This document shows positions 25,149-34,192 of a DNA stretch of 64,000 nucleotides, one piece after another. A program made the translations under genes and the position numbers. The notes below the pieces were generated by a model, which did no database searches, had not been told where the DNA came from, and saw only the letters and a list, made by a program, of their open reading frames with translations. The stretch lies in assembly GCF_012584445.1 (NCBI RefSeq), contig NZ_JABAHI010000008.1, forward strand, positions 992,001-1,056,000, read 5' to 3'. Source of the stretch: Olsenella sp. KGMB02461. GTDB taxonomy: Bacteria > Actinomycetota > Coriobacteriia > Coriobacteriales > Atopobiaceae. Position 1 is the stretch's first letter. Each line of letters opens with the position of its first letter.

Positions 25149-26399
25149 CTAAAGGCGCACGTCGGGATCCAGGCTGTCAGCTGACTGGCGCATCTCGTCT
25201 GCCAGAGCTCGATAGACATCCAGTGCCGCTGCCGAGAAGAGCCCATCTTCGCAAGCCTCGACAACCCCGCAGCCCGGCTCATGGGAGTGGGTGCAATCCC
25301 TGAATTTGCAGCGGGTTGCCGCCTCGGCCACCTGGGGCAACACCTGGGCCAGGCCACGCTCATGACCCACCAACGGCAGGCTTCTGAGCCCCGGACAATC
25401 GATGATGACCCCTGCGCCCGGCAGCTTTACCATCCGGCGCGTCACGGTGGTATGACGTCCAGCATCGTCGCGCTGGCGCACCTCGCCGGTCTCCAATGCT
25501 TCATGACCCAACAGGGCGTTGAGCAGCGTCGATTTGCCCGCGCCCGACTGCCCCAGCACCATGCCCACTTTGCGAGGCGGCACCAGCCCACGCACGGCTT
25601 CAAGCCCCCACGCGGCCCCTTCCCTCAACGCGGCTTCAGCCAAAGGGGCCAAGGGCTTCTCGGCAGAAGGGGAGCCAGACAGCGCCTCGGGCTGGAAGGT
25701 ATCCTCAGGTTGGGAGGTGGGTTTCTCGGCAGCGGAGCCTTCCAGCAGGCTGGCGCAGGCAACCACCAGGGCGTCGGGACCCAAGACCTCGTGGATGGAG
25801 GCAATGTCGGCGGCCAGGGCCTTGGGACTGGCGGCACGGTCGGCCTTGGTGAGCACCACGGCCCAGGCGCTGTGGCTGTCTGCGGCGATGGTGGCCGAGC
25901 GGGCGATGCGGTCCAGCGAGATGCCGCGGTCAGACTCTGCCTGAGCGATGAGCACAATATCGACGTTTGCAGCCAATGTCTGGCGTTCGCCTCGGGTGGT
26001 CCCACGCCAACGCGCCACGTCGCTCCAGCGGGGAAGCACCTGCTCGATGACTGCTCGGTCATGATCTTGGGGACAGCGCAGCGCCACCCAGTCGCCCACT
26101 GCGGGTTTGAGCAAATCAGATTCTTTGGCAATCTGCACCGCATGCTCGGCGCGAACAGGCCCGTGCGGAGTCAGCACCGCCGGAAACCCGCGATCCAGCC
26201 TGCACACGCAGCCCAGCACCAGCTCCCCTGCTGCTTCAGGATGAGCTGCGCACACCGCCTCAAAGGCTGCCACCTGCTCAGGCGAAGGCGCCACGTCCTC
26301 ATAGGAAGGCACATCCAGGAGCTTGTCCAGAGCAGGCAGGCTCGCGGCATGTTCCTGCCGAGAAGATCTCCGCTTCTTTGCTGCACGGGCTTTGGCCAT
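25149..26399 (-). CDS. rsgA: Ribosome small-subunit maturation GTPase RsgA
   Basis: RsgA is a circularly permuted GTPase that checks late 30S assembly. Seen here are an OB-like N-terminal domain, the G4-type motif VVLTKADR before the P-loop VLGQSGAGKSTLLNAL, the switch DDAGRHTTVTRRM, DCPGLRSL, and a zinc finger with CKFRDCTHSHEPGCGV. A 30-residue linker between the G4 and P-loop parts holds SAAEKP and PSAEKP, both encoded by copies of the repeated 9-mer. AAGGAG precedes the ATG at 26399; an upstream frame start is not supported. Confidence 0.94.
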   Translation of the reverse strand: MAKARAAKKRRSSRQEHAASLPALDKLLDVPSYEDVAPSPEQVAAFEAVCAAHPEAAGELVLGCVCRLDRGFPAVLTPHGPVRAEHAVQIAKESDLLKPAVGDWVALRCPQDHDRAVIEQVLPRWSDVARWRGTTRGERQTLAANVDIVLIAQAESDRGISLDRIARSATIAADSHSAWAVVLTKADRAASPKALAADIASIHEVLGPDALVVACASLLEGSAAEKPTSQPEDTFQPEALSGSPSAEKPLAPLAEAALREGAAWGLEAVRGLVPPRKVGMVLGQSGAGKSTLLNALLGHEALETGEVRQRDDAGRHTTVTRRMVKLPGAGVIIDCPGLRSLPLVGHERGLAQVLPQVAEAATRCKFRDCTHSHEPGCGVVEACEDGLFSAAALDVYRALADEMRQSADSLDPDVRL

Positions 26400-26629
26400 G
26401 GGGCAACTCCTTGAACGTGGCGCGACTCTTTTGGCACCATACCCCAACTCCTCTCACACAGACTCCCCACAGCCCAAGGCCCCACAATCTAGAGACTCGC
26501 GTTTGTCTTAAGATGCTTTCAGTCTTAGTGGGCGACAGGTTGCCCGGCTCATCCATTGAGCTGGAACAAGACAGGGTGCGCCTAAGCACGCGCTGCCCTG
26601 CTTGCCCACACTTCAAGAAAGGTCTCGCT

Positions 26630-27724
26630 ATGGCAAAAGTGTTCAACAGCCCCTCCAAGTACGTCCAAGGCCCCGACGCCCTCTCTGACCTGGGAGGCTT
26701 CGTCGCTCGCCTGGGCTCCAAGGCCCTGGTGCTCATTACCGCCTCGGGCAAGCGCCGCGTGGGCGACAAGATCGAGGCTGGCTTTGCCTCTGTAGACGCC
26801 GCCTGCGTCTTTGAGGAATTTGGCGGCGAGTGCTCCAAGAACGAGGTGGCCCGCCTGCGCGATGTGGTAGCCGAGAAGGGCTGCGACGTCATCGTGGGCG
26901 TGGGCGGCGGCAAGGCGCTGGATACCGCCAAGGCCGTGGCCTTCTACGAGTCGCTGCCGGTGGCCATCTGCCCCACCATCGCCAGCTCGGATGCCCCCTG
27001 CTCTGCCCTCTCGGTCCTCTATACCGATGATGGGGCCTTCGACGAGTACCTGTTCTTGCCCTCCAACCCCAACCTGGTGCTTATGGACACCGCCGTCATC
27101 GCTGCCAGCCCGGTGCGCCTGACGGTCTCTGGCATGGGCGACGCCCTGGCCACCTATTTTGAGGCCCGCGCCTGCGTGAACTCCGATGCCGACACCTGCG
27201 CCGGCGGCAAGTCCACCCTGGCGGCCTATGCGCTGGCCAAGCTGTGCTACGAGACCCTGCTGGAAGACGGCCTCAAGGCCAAGATCGCCTTGGATGCCGG
27301 CGCCAACACCAGCGCAGTAGACCACATTGTCGAGGCCAACACCCTGCTTTCCGGCATTGGCTTCGAGTCCTGCGGCCTTGCCGGCGCCCATGCCATCCAC
27401 AACGGCCTCACCTTGTTGCCCGAGACCCACGAGCTCTACCACGGCGAGAAGGTGGCCTTTGGCACCCTCACCCAGCTGGTGCTGGAAGACGCTCCCACCG
27501 ACGAGCTTGAAGAGGTCCTGGACTTCTGCTGCGAGCTGGGCCTTCCTGTGACCTTTGCCCAGGTAGGCATCGAGGATCCCACACCCGAGAAGCTCATGGC
27601 CGTGGCTCAGGGCGCCTGCGCCGAGGGCGACACCATGGGCAACATGCCCTTCGAGGTCACCCCTCAGATGGTGGTGGATGCGCTCAAGGGTGCAGACGCC
27701 CTGGGCCGCGCCGCCCTTGCCTAA
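26630..27724 (+). CDS. gldA: Glycerol dehydrogenase
   Basis: The protein starts AKVFNSPSKYVQGPDALSDL and holds the NAD loop VGVGGGKALDTAKAVA. The zinc-binding residues fall in GMGDALATYFEA, LAGAHAIHNGL and HGEKVAFGTL. It oxidises glycerol to dihydroxyacetone (or the reverse) with NAD. AAGAAAGG precedes the ATG at 26630; the longer upstream frame overlaps the divergent rsgA start and is rejected. A strong bidirectional terminator follows. Confidence 0.95.
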   Translation: MAKVFNSPSKYVQGPDALSDLGGFVARLGSKALVLITASGKRRVGDKIEAGFASVDAACVFEEFGGECSKNEVARLRDVVAEKGCDVIVGVGGGKALDTAKAVAFYESLPVAICPTIASSDAPCSALSVLYTDDGAFDEYLFLPSNPNLVLMDTAVIAASPVRLTVSGMGDALATYFEARACVNSDADTCAGGKSTLAAYALAKLCYETLLEDGLKAKIALDAGANTSAVDHIVEANTLLSGIGFESCGLAGAHAIHNGLTLLPETHELYHGEKVAFGTLTQLVLEDAPTDELEEVLDFCCELGLPVTFAQVGIEDPTPEKLMAVAQGACAEGDTMGNMPFEVTPQMVVDALKGADALGRAALA

Positions 27725-27834
27725 AGGCGCAGCCCTCGTGGCGCCTAGGCCACGTCCTAGGACGCGCTTGCCCCTCGCACGCGGCTCCACGCATACGCCC
27801 TAGGCTCACGGCATCACTGCTCTCGCGCCACAAA

Positions 27835-27871
27835 AAACCGGCTCTCGCACAGGTTTTGCGAGAGCCGGTTT
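27835..27871. terminator. Bidirectional terminator between gldA and the Ca2+ ATPase
   Basis: A 15-bp perfect stem (AAACCGGCTCTCGCA with its complement) around a short loop, with A-run on one side and T-rich sequence on the other. It separates two convergent genes. Confidence 0.93.
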
Positions 27872-27912
27872 CATTTGCTGCGTCAAAGAGCGTTGAACGT
27901 GCGGCCCAGGGG

Positions 27913-30606
27913 CTAGGCGGCAGGAGCGTCGCCCTTCTTGCGATCATGGGCACGCCAGCAGGCCTTGTAGACCTCCATGATGGGGATGATGAGGAAGGCC
28001 AGGCCCATAGCCATCAGATAGTTGGGCATGTCCAGCTCGGCGAAGCCAAAGACGGCGGCCACTGCCGGCACCTCGATGACCACGTAGGTGAGCACCAGCG
28101 ACAGCGCGAAGGAGCCCCAGAGCCAGGGGTTCTGGTTGCCCAGCTTGAAGATGGACTGGCGGCGCGAGCGCATGTTGAAGGAGTGGAACATCTCCACCAT
28201 GGAAAGCGTCAGGAAGGCCATGGTCATGCCCTCGATGCCCGCCTCGGGGTTGTTGGCGATGAAGCCCAGGTCGATGGTGCCAAACTGGTGCTGGATGCCA
28301 ATGAAGTAGCTCGCCAGGGTCATGATAGAGATGATGACGCCCTGGAACACCACGTCTACGCCCATGCCGCCGGCAAAGATGCCGTCAGAGGCCTTGCGGG
28401 GCTGGCGATGCATGATGCCGGGCTCGGCCTTCTCCATGCCCAAAGCCAGTGCCGGGAAGCAGTCAGTGATGAGGTTGATCCACAGCAGGTGCACGGGCTC
28501 CAAAATCACAAAGCCCACCATGGTTGCCACAAAGACTGCGATGACCTCGGCGATGTTTGAGGAGAGCAAGAACTGGATGGCCTTGCGGATGTTGTCGTAG
28601 ACGTGACGGCCCTCCTCCACGGCAGTCACGATGGTGGCGAAGTTGTCGTCTGCCAGCACCATGTCGGCCACGTTCTTGGTGACGTCGGTGCCGGTGATGC
28701 CCATGCCAATGCCAATGTCGGCGCGCTTGATGGAGGGGGCGTCGTTCACACCGTCGCCGGTCATAGCGACGATCTGGTCCTGGGCCTTCCAAGCCTCGAC
28801 GATGCGCACCTTATGCTCCGGCTGCACGCGAGCATACACGCCGTAGTTGGAGATCTTCTCGGCAAGCTCTTCATCGGAGAGCTTATCAAGCTCGCTGCCG
28901 GTGATGGCCTGGGAGCGATCGGCGATGATGCCCAGCTCGCGGGCGATGGCCACTGCGGTGTCGATGTGGTCGCCGGTGATCATGACCACGCGGATGCCTG
29001 CGTCGTGGGCCTCTTGGATGGAGGGGCCCACCTCGGGGCGCACCGGGTCGATCATGCCGCAAAGGCCAATGAAGGTGAGGTTTTGCTCCAGGTAAGCGGC
29101 GTCCTCAGACTCAGGGGCGGCCGGCCACTGGCGCTTGGCGGCAGCCAGCACGCGCAGGGCGTCGTCTGCCATGCCCTTGTTCTCCTCCAAGATGGCGGAG
29201 CGGATCTCGTCGGTGAGGGGCGCCACGCCGTCGGAAGTCACCACAGAGACGCAGCGCTTGAGCACCTCGTCGGGAGCGCCCTTGGTGTACTGGACCAGGT
29301 CGTCCTCGGCGTCCTTGAGCACCACAGACATCATCTTGCGGCCGGAGTCGAAGGGCGCCTCGCCCACGCGCTGAAAGCGGGCGTCCAGGTCGGTCTTGGG
29401 CTGGCCGTGCTTGGCGGCGTCTGCCACCAGGGCCGCCTCGGTGGGCTCGCCCTTGGCAGACTCCTCGGCCAGCACCCACTGGGCGTCGTTGCACAGCGCC
29501 ATGGCGCGCACCAGCTCGTCCTCGTCTGCGCCGGTGTGGCGTACCACGGTCATCTTGTTCTGGGTGAGGGTGCCGGTCTTATCGGAGCAGATCACCTGGG
29601 TGCAGCCCAAAGTCTCCACAGCGGTGAGTTTGCGGATGATGGCCGCCTCGTGGCTCATTTTGGTGACGCCTATGGAGAGCACGATGGTGACCACGGCCAC
29701 CAGGCCCTCGGGGATTGCGGCCACTGCCAGCGACACGGCCACCATGAAGGTGTCGATGATCAGGCGCGGATCAGCCATGAACTCGGCGCCGTGCTTGATG
29801 AAATCGACGATGAAGATGAAGATGCAGATGGCGATGACGCCGATGGTGAGGATGCGAGAGAGCTCGGCCAGCTTGATTTGCAGGGGCGTCTGCTCGTCTT
29901 TGGCCTGGTTGATGGAGTCTGCGATCTTGCCCATCTCGGTGTCCATGCCGGTGGCTGCCACCACAGCGCGGCCGCGGCCATAGACCACGGTAGAGCCCAT
30001 GTACACCATGTTCTTGCGGTCGCCCAGAGGAATGTCGTCCCCTTGGGCCACCAGCGCTTCCACTACCTTGTCTACCGGCAGCGACTCGCCGGTAAGTGCG
30101 GACTCCTCCACCTTGAGGCTGGCACTCTCCAGAATGCGGCAGTCTGCAGGCACAGCGTCGCCGGCCTCCAGCACCACGATGTCGCCCACGACCAAATCCT
30201 CGCTCTTTACATCGAGGATCTTGCCGTCGCGCACCACTTTAGAGGTGCTGGCAGCCATTTGCTGCAGGGCCTCCAGGGCTTCCTCGGCCTTGGACTCCTG
30301 CACCACGCCCAGCACGGCGTTGACCACCACTACAAAGAGAATGATGATCACGTCGGCGATGTCAGACTCGCCCTGGGCAGCGCCGGCCACCGCGCTGATG
30401 ACGGCAGCAGCCAGAAGCAGGATGATCATAGGATCGGCCAGCTGGGCGAGCAGGCGCTTCCAAAGCGGGTCTTTCTTGGCTTCGTCCAGTTTGTTGGGGC
30501 CGTTGGTCTCCAGGCGCTTGGCCGCCTGGGCCGAGGTAAGGCCCGTCTCCGAGTCGCTCTCTAGCTCTGAGAGCACCTCGTCGCTGGTAGAAACATATGC
30601 TTTCAA
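27913..30606 (-). CDS. P-type Ca2+-transporting ATPase
   Basis: An 897-residue P2-type cation pump. The N-terminal cation ATPase domain (TGLTSAQAAKRLETNGPNKL) is followed by the actuator motif ALTGESLPVDK, the transmembrane PEGL motif (AIPEGLVAVV), the phosphorylation site CSDKTGTLTQNKM and the hinge MTGDGVNDAPSIKRADIG. Membrane helices with NLITDC near residue 720 resemble SERCA/PMCA-type Ca2+ pumps. The start is TTG at 30606 with AGGAGGG four bases upstream. It ejects Ca2+ (or possibly Mn2+) from the cytoplasm. Confidence 0.93.
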   Translation of the reverse strand: MKAYVSTSDEVLSELESDSETGLTSAQAAKRLETNGPNKLDEAKKDPLWKRLLAQLADPMIILLLAAAVISAVAGAAQGESDIADVIIILFVVVVNAVLGVVQESKAEEALEALQQMAASTSKVVRDGKILDVKSEDLVVGDIVVLEAGDAVPADCRILESASLKVEESALTGESLPVDKVVEALVAQGDDIPLGDRKNMVYMGSTVVYGRGRAVVAATGMDTEMGKIADSINQAKDEQTPLQIKLAELSRILTIGVIAICIFIFIVDFIKHGAEFMADPRLIIDTFMVAVSLAVAAIPEGLVAVVTIVLSIGVTKMSHEAAIIRKLTAVETLGCTQVICSDKTGTLTQNKMTVVRHTGADEDELVRAMALCNDAQWVLAEESAKGEPTEAALVADAAKHGQPKTDLDARFQRVGEAPFDSGRKMMSVVLKDAEDDLVQYTKGAPDEVLKRCVSVVTSDGVAPLTDEIRSAILEENKGMADDALRVLAAAKRQWPAAPESEDAAYLEQNLTFIGLCGMIDPVRPEVGPSIQEAHDAGIRVVMITGDHIDTAVAIARELGIIADRSQAITGSELDKLSDEELAEKISNYGVYARVQPEHKVRIVEAWKAQDQIVAMTGDGVNDAPSIKRADIGIGMGITGTDVTKNVADMVLADDNFATIVTAVEEGRHVYDNIRKAIQFLLSSNIAEVIAVFVATMVGFVILEPVHLLWINLITDCFPALALGMEKAEPGIMHRQPRKASDGIFAGGMGVDVVFQGVIISIMTLASYFIGIQHQFGTIDLGFIANNPEAGIEGMTMAFLTLSMVEMFHSFNMRSRRQSIFKLGNQNPWLWGSFALSLVLTYVVIEVPAVAAVFGFAELDMPNYLMAMGLAFLIIPIMEVYKACWRAHDRKKGDAPAA

Positions 30607-31052
30607 ATTACCCTCCTGGTGGTATTCGCTTATCGCCAGATCGGCGCCCGATCATAATTCCCCAGGAGGGGCAAGGGCTCGCCAAGGTTGCCATGGCGCA
30701 AGCACATATAAGACGCAAGCCATTTTACCCAGTTGGCCCGAGCCGCCCACCCCTCTCATCCGACCTACAAAAACCCCGCGACCCTTATAAAACCTGCTGC
30801 CGAGAAAAGCTGCGTTCAAAGGCTCTGAGGCATTCATAGGCTGAGTCCGCGGCTTTCGAAAGCCAAAAGGCCCCTATTATCAGCATTTATGCAGGTAGAT
30901 GTTCTTGTTTCCTGGGCAACTTTTCTCATGTTCATGGGATATTCGTTGAAAATAATGGAGTCTGAGAACCTAGAATAAGGCGCTGGAATAATTGGGAATC
31001 GAGGATTGGGCCGCACCGCGGCCTGGCCACGCCAAGCTGAAAGAGGCATTCC
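30607..31052. other. Divergent intergenic region before ldhA
   Basis: About 450 bases without a gene. A perfect 14-base palindrome GGCTTTCGAAAGCC lies at about 30852 and could be an operator. TTGAAA at 30948 and TAGAAT at 30973 form a possible ldhA promoter, but their 19-base spacing is long. One copy of TGCCGAGAA is at 30798. Confidence 0.4.
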
Positions 31053-32051
31053 ATGAAGATCCTGTTCTACGACACCTTTGACTACGACAAGGAATCGTTC
31101 GAGAACGCCCTTAAGGACTATCCAGAGCTCACCATCGACTTTCTCGAGGCGGACCTCAACCCTATGACCGCTACCCTGGCCAACGGGTACGACGCCGTCT
31201 GCGGCTTTGTGAACTCTGACATCAAGGCCATGACCTTGGAGATTTTGGCCGGCTTTGACATCAAGCTCATCCTCATGCGCTGCGCCGGCTTTGATGCCGT
31301 GAACCTGGATGTGGCTCGCGACCTGGGCATGCGCGTGCTGCGCGTCCCCGGCTACAGCCCTGAGGCCATCGCCGAGTTCGCCCTGGGCCTGGCCCTGGCG
31401 GCAGACCGCCACATCGTGCGCGGCTACAACCGCGTGCGCGAGAACGACTACTCCCTCTCCGGCCTTCTGGGCACCACCTTCCACGGCAAGACCGCAGGCA
31501 TCGTGGGCACCGGCAAGATCGGCGCTGCCATGTGCAAGATCGTCGCCGGCCTGGGCATGAAGGTCCTGGGCTACGACCCCTACCCCAATCCCTCGCTGGA
31601 GGGCGTCGTCGAGTACGTGGAGCTGGACGAGCTTTTGGCCAAGTCCGACCTCATCTCGCTGCACAGCCCGCTGTTCGAGAGCAACTACCACATGATCGAC
31701 GACGAGGCCATCTCCAAGATGAAGGATGGCGTGGTCTTTGTGAACACCGGCCGCGGCGGCTTGGTGGACACCCAGGCGCTTATCCGCGGCATTCGCTCCC
31801 ACAAGATCGGCGCCGCCGGCATCGACGTCTACGAGGAGGAGGGCCCCAACGTCTTCAAGAATCGCTCCAGCGCGGTCTTTGAGTCTGTGACCTCCACCCT
31901 GTGCGCCTTCCCCAACGTGGTGGTCACCTCGCACCAGGCGTTCTTCACCCGCGAGGCCCTGGATGCCATCGCTCGCACCACCCTCTCCAATGCCATGGCC
32001 TACATCAACGATGACCTGGACTCGCTGCCCAAGCCCAACGTGGTCTGCTAG
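31053..32051 (+). CDS. ldhA: D-lactate dehydrogenase (2-hydroxyacid dehydrogenase)
   Basis: A 332-residue NAD-dependent D-isomer 2-hydroxyacid dehydrogenase reducing pyruvate to D-lactate. Visible are LMRCAGFDAVNLDVARD, the Rossmann loop TAGIVGTGKIGAAM, the catalytic Arg in NTGRGGLVDT, the Glu in AAGIDVYEEE, and the His in VVTSHQAFFT. AAAGAGG precedes the ATG. It lies just upstream of pyruvate kinase, tying glycolysis to lactate fermentation. Confidence 0.93.
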   Translation: MKILFYDTFDYDKESFENALKDYPELTIDFLEADLNPMTATLANGYDAVCGFVNSDIKAMTLEILAGFDIKLILMRCAGFDAVNLDVARDLGMRVLRVPGYSPEAIAEFALGLALAADRHIVRGYNRVRENDYSLSGLLGTTFHGKTAGIVGTGKIGAAMCKIVAGLGMKVLGYDPYPNPSLEGVVEYVELDELLAKSDLISLHSPLFESNYHMIDDEAISKMKDGVVFVNTGRGGLVDTQALIRGIRSHKIGAAGIDVYEEEGPNVFKNRSSAVFESVTSTLCAFPNVVVTSHQAFFTREALDAIARTTLSNAMAYINDDLDSLPKPNVVC

Positions 32052-32219
32052 CAGCTTACAAGCAAGTATCTGGGGCGGCTTCGCACCTAGCCGCCCCGTT
32101 TCTTGGACGTCTCCTCGCCAGATCCGCACGCATGACGGACCTGGCAGCTATAAGAAGCGGCGCCATAGGGGATAAAACAACGGACAGCGGCGCCAAATCC
32201 CTCAATCGGAAGGATTACC

Positions 32220-33665
32220 ATGCAACAAACTAAGAGGACGAAGATCGTGTGCACCATGGGCCCGGCTACCGAGGACGAGAACGTCCTGCGTGAGCTCATC
32301 AAGGCCGGCATGAACGTGGCACGGTTCAACTTCTCCCACGGCTCTCACGAGTATCACAAGGCTGGCATCGAGCGTGTTCGCCGTGTCTCCGACGAGCTGG
32401 GCGCCAACGTCGCCATTCTGCTGGACACCAAGGGCCCTGAGATCCGCACCGGCCTTCTGGAAGACGGCAAGAAGGTCATGCTCGCCACCGGCGACCATGT
32501 GGTAATCACCACCGACGACGACGTGATGGGCACCGCCGAGCGCTTCTCCCTGGACTACAAGGCCCTGCCCTCGGAGGTCAAGAAGGGCTCCATCATCCTC
32601 ATCGACGACGGCCTCATCGGCCTTGAGGTCGACCATGTGGACGGCAACGACATCTACTGCGTGGTCACCAACGGCGGCGAGCTGGGCGAGCACAAGGGCG
32701 TGAACGTCCCCAACGTCAACGTAGGCCTCCCCGCCGTCACCGAGCAGGACAAGGCAGACATCGCCTTTGGCTGCGAGATGGGCATCGACGCCATCGCCGC
32801 CTCCTTCATCCGCGATGCCGAGGGCGTGCGCGTCATCCGCCAGCTCTGCGCCGACCACGGCTGCCCCCGCGTCTCCGTCTATCCCAAGATCGAGAGCGCC
32901 ATGGGCGTCACCAACTTCGATGAGATCCTCGAGGTCTCCTCGGGCATCATGGTGGCCCGCGGCGACCTGGGCGTGGAGATCCCTCCCGAGAAGGTCCCCC
33001 ACATCCAAAAGGCCATCATCCGCAAGTGCAACGAGGCCTACAAGCCCGCTATCACCGCCACGCAAATGCTGGATTCCATGATCCGCAACCCCCGTCCCAC
33101 CCGCGCCGAGGTGACCGACGTGGCCAACGCAGTGCTCGACGGCACCGACTGCGTCATGCTCTCCGGCGAGACCGCTGCCGGCAAGTACCCCGTCGAGGCT
33201 GTGAAGATGATGGCCTCCGTGTGCGTCGAGACCGAGCACTTCCTGGAGGAGCGTCACCGCTACTTCGACCGCGGCGGCGTACGCAACGTCAACGGCGCCA
33301 TCGGCTTTGCCTCGGTGACCACCGCTGACCGCTGCGGCGCCATCTGCATCATCGCCCCCACCGCCACCGGCCGCACCGCGCGCATCGTGTCCAACTTCCG
33401 CCCCAAGCTGCCGGTCTACGCCGTGTCTCCCTCTGAGATCACCATCCGCAAGTGCTCCTTCTACTGGGGCGTTGAGGCCTTCAAGTCCACCACCCAGGGC
33501 ACCCTGTCTGCCACCATCTACGACGCCCTTAACGTGGTGAAGAAGAACGGTCGCGTGGACACCGGCGACCTGGCAGTGGTCACCGCCGGCGACCCCCAGA
33601 CTTCCCCCAGCCAAGGCGACTACATCACCAGCACCAACATGATGATGGTGGCCCAGGTTTCCTAA
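32220..33665 (+). CDS. pyk: Pyruvate kinase
   Basis: The enzyme makes pyruvate and ATP from phosphoenolpyruvate and ADP. The start KRTKIVCTMGPATEDENVLR, ARFNFSHGSHEYH, LDTKGPEIRTG, the active-site YPKIESAMGVTNFDEIL and MVARGDLGVEIPPEKVPH are all canonical, as is ATQMLDSM. At 481 residues it has the normal A, B and C domains. GGAAGG precedes the ATG, and a terminator follows. Confidence 0.97.
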   Translation: MQQTKRTKIVCTMGPATEDENVLRELIKAGMNVARFNFSHGSHEYHKAGIERVRRVSDELGANVAILLDTKGPEIRTGLLEDGKKVMLATGDHVVITTDDDVMGTAERFSLDYKALPSEVKKGSIILIDDGLIGLEVDHVDGNDIYCVVTNGGELGEHKGVNVPNVNVGLPAVTEQDKADIAFGCEMGIDAIAASFIRDAEGVRVIRQLCADHGCPRVSVYPKIESAMGVTNFDEILEVSSGIMVARGDLGVEIPPEKVPHIQKAIIRKCNEAYKPAITATQMLDSMIRNPRPTRAEVTDVANAVLDGTDCVMLSGETAAGKYPVEAVKMMASVCVETEHFLEERHRYFDRGGVRNVNGAIGFASVTTADRCGAICIIAPTATGRTARIVSNFRPKLPVYAVSPSEITIRKCSFYWGVEAFKSTTQGTLSATIYDALNVVKKNGRVDTGDLAVVTAGDPQTSPSQGDYITSTNMMMVAQVS

Positions 33666-33703
33666 TCCCTTGCCGAGAAGCCCTCATCACCGCTCATTGA
33701 TCA

Positions 33704-33741
33704 AGCCCGTTGAGCCCATGGCCCAACGGGCTTTCTTTTTA
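33704..33741 (+). terminator. Rho-independent terminator after pyk
   Basis: AAGCCCGTTG pairs with CAACGGGCTT around an 11-base loop, followed by TTTCTTTTT. Confidence 0.92.
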
Positions 33742-34192
33742 GGCAAGCGAGGATCTATACCTACAGAAATTGCCTGCGCGCGAACCGCTAAAGGAATGCA
33801 CGGGAATACCACGCAGATAAATGGCACAGCCAGTTCTGATGAAATGAGAATGCGGCACTCTTTGTAGGAGAACAGCTGAACTAGAGAACCTAGGTGCCTC
33901 CATTTTGCAGGGTCCCTAGCTACTCTTGTGCATTGACTTATACTGATAGATGTACTCGCGTTTCGCAAAACTTGGTTGGCACACGAGGTGGATTGAAATA
34001 GCGACTCATTTATTAATGCTGCTGGTTGGAAGGGGCTGATTCGTCAGCCCCTTCGGCTATCGAGTGCGAAATTGCACAAGAATCCTGTCGAACGTAATTA
34101 ATGATTCGCTGAAGATTATCTATTGACTTCTTCCGTCTCAGCAGCCAGTATAAAAACAACCACAGAGTCCCTTATTACCGTTGGAGTCGCTC
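33742..34192. other. Intergenic region upstream of the cas operon
   Basis: No gene is visible. GGTGGATTGAAAT at 33987-33999 matches the 3' end of common type I-C repeats (the local array ends GTGGGTTGAAAC). A perfect 11-bp hairpin with a TTCG tetraloop (GAAGGGGCTGA/TCAGCCCCTTC) sits at 34029-34054. A TTGACT at 34123 and TATAAA at 34149 may belong to the cas promoter, though 20 bases apart. Confidence 0.5.

Noticed and set aside
28603-30564. A 653-codon plus-strand frame over the Ca2+ ATPase
   Set aside because: Antisense shadow of a clear P-type ATPase with all motifs; no ribosome site or domain.
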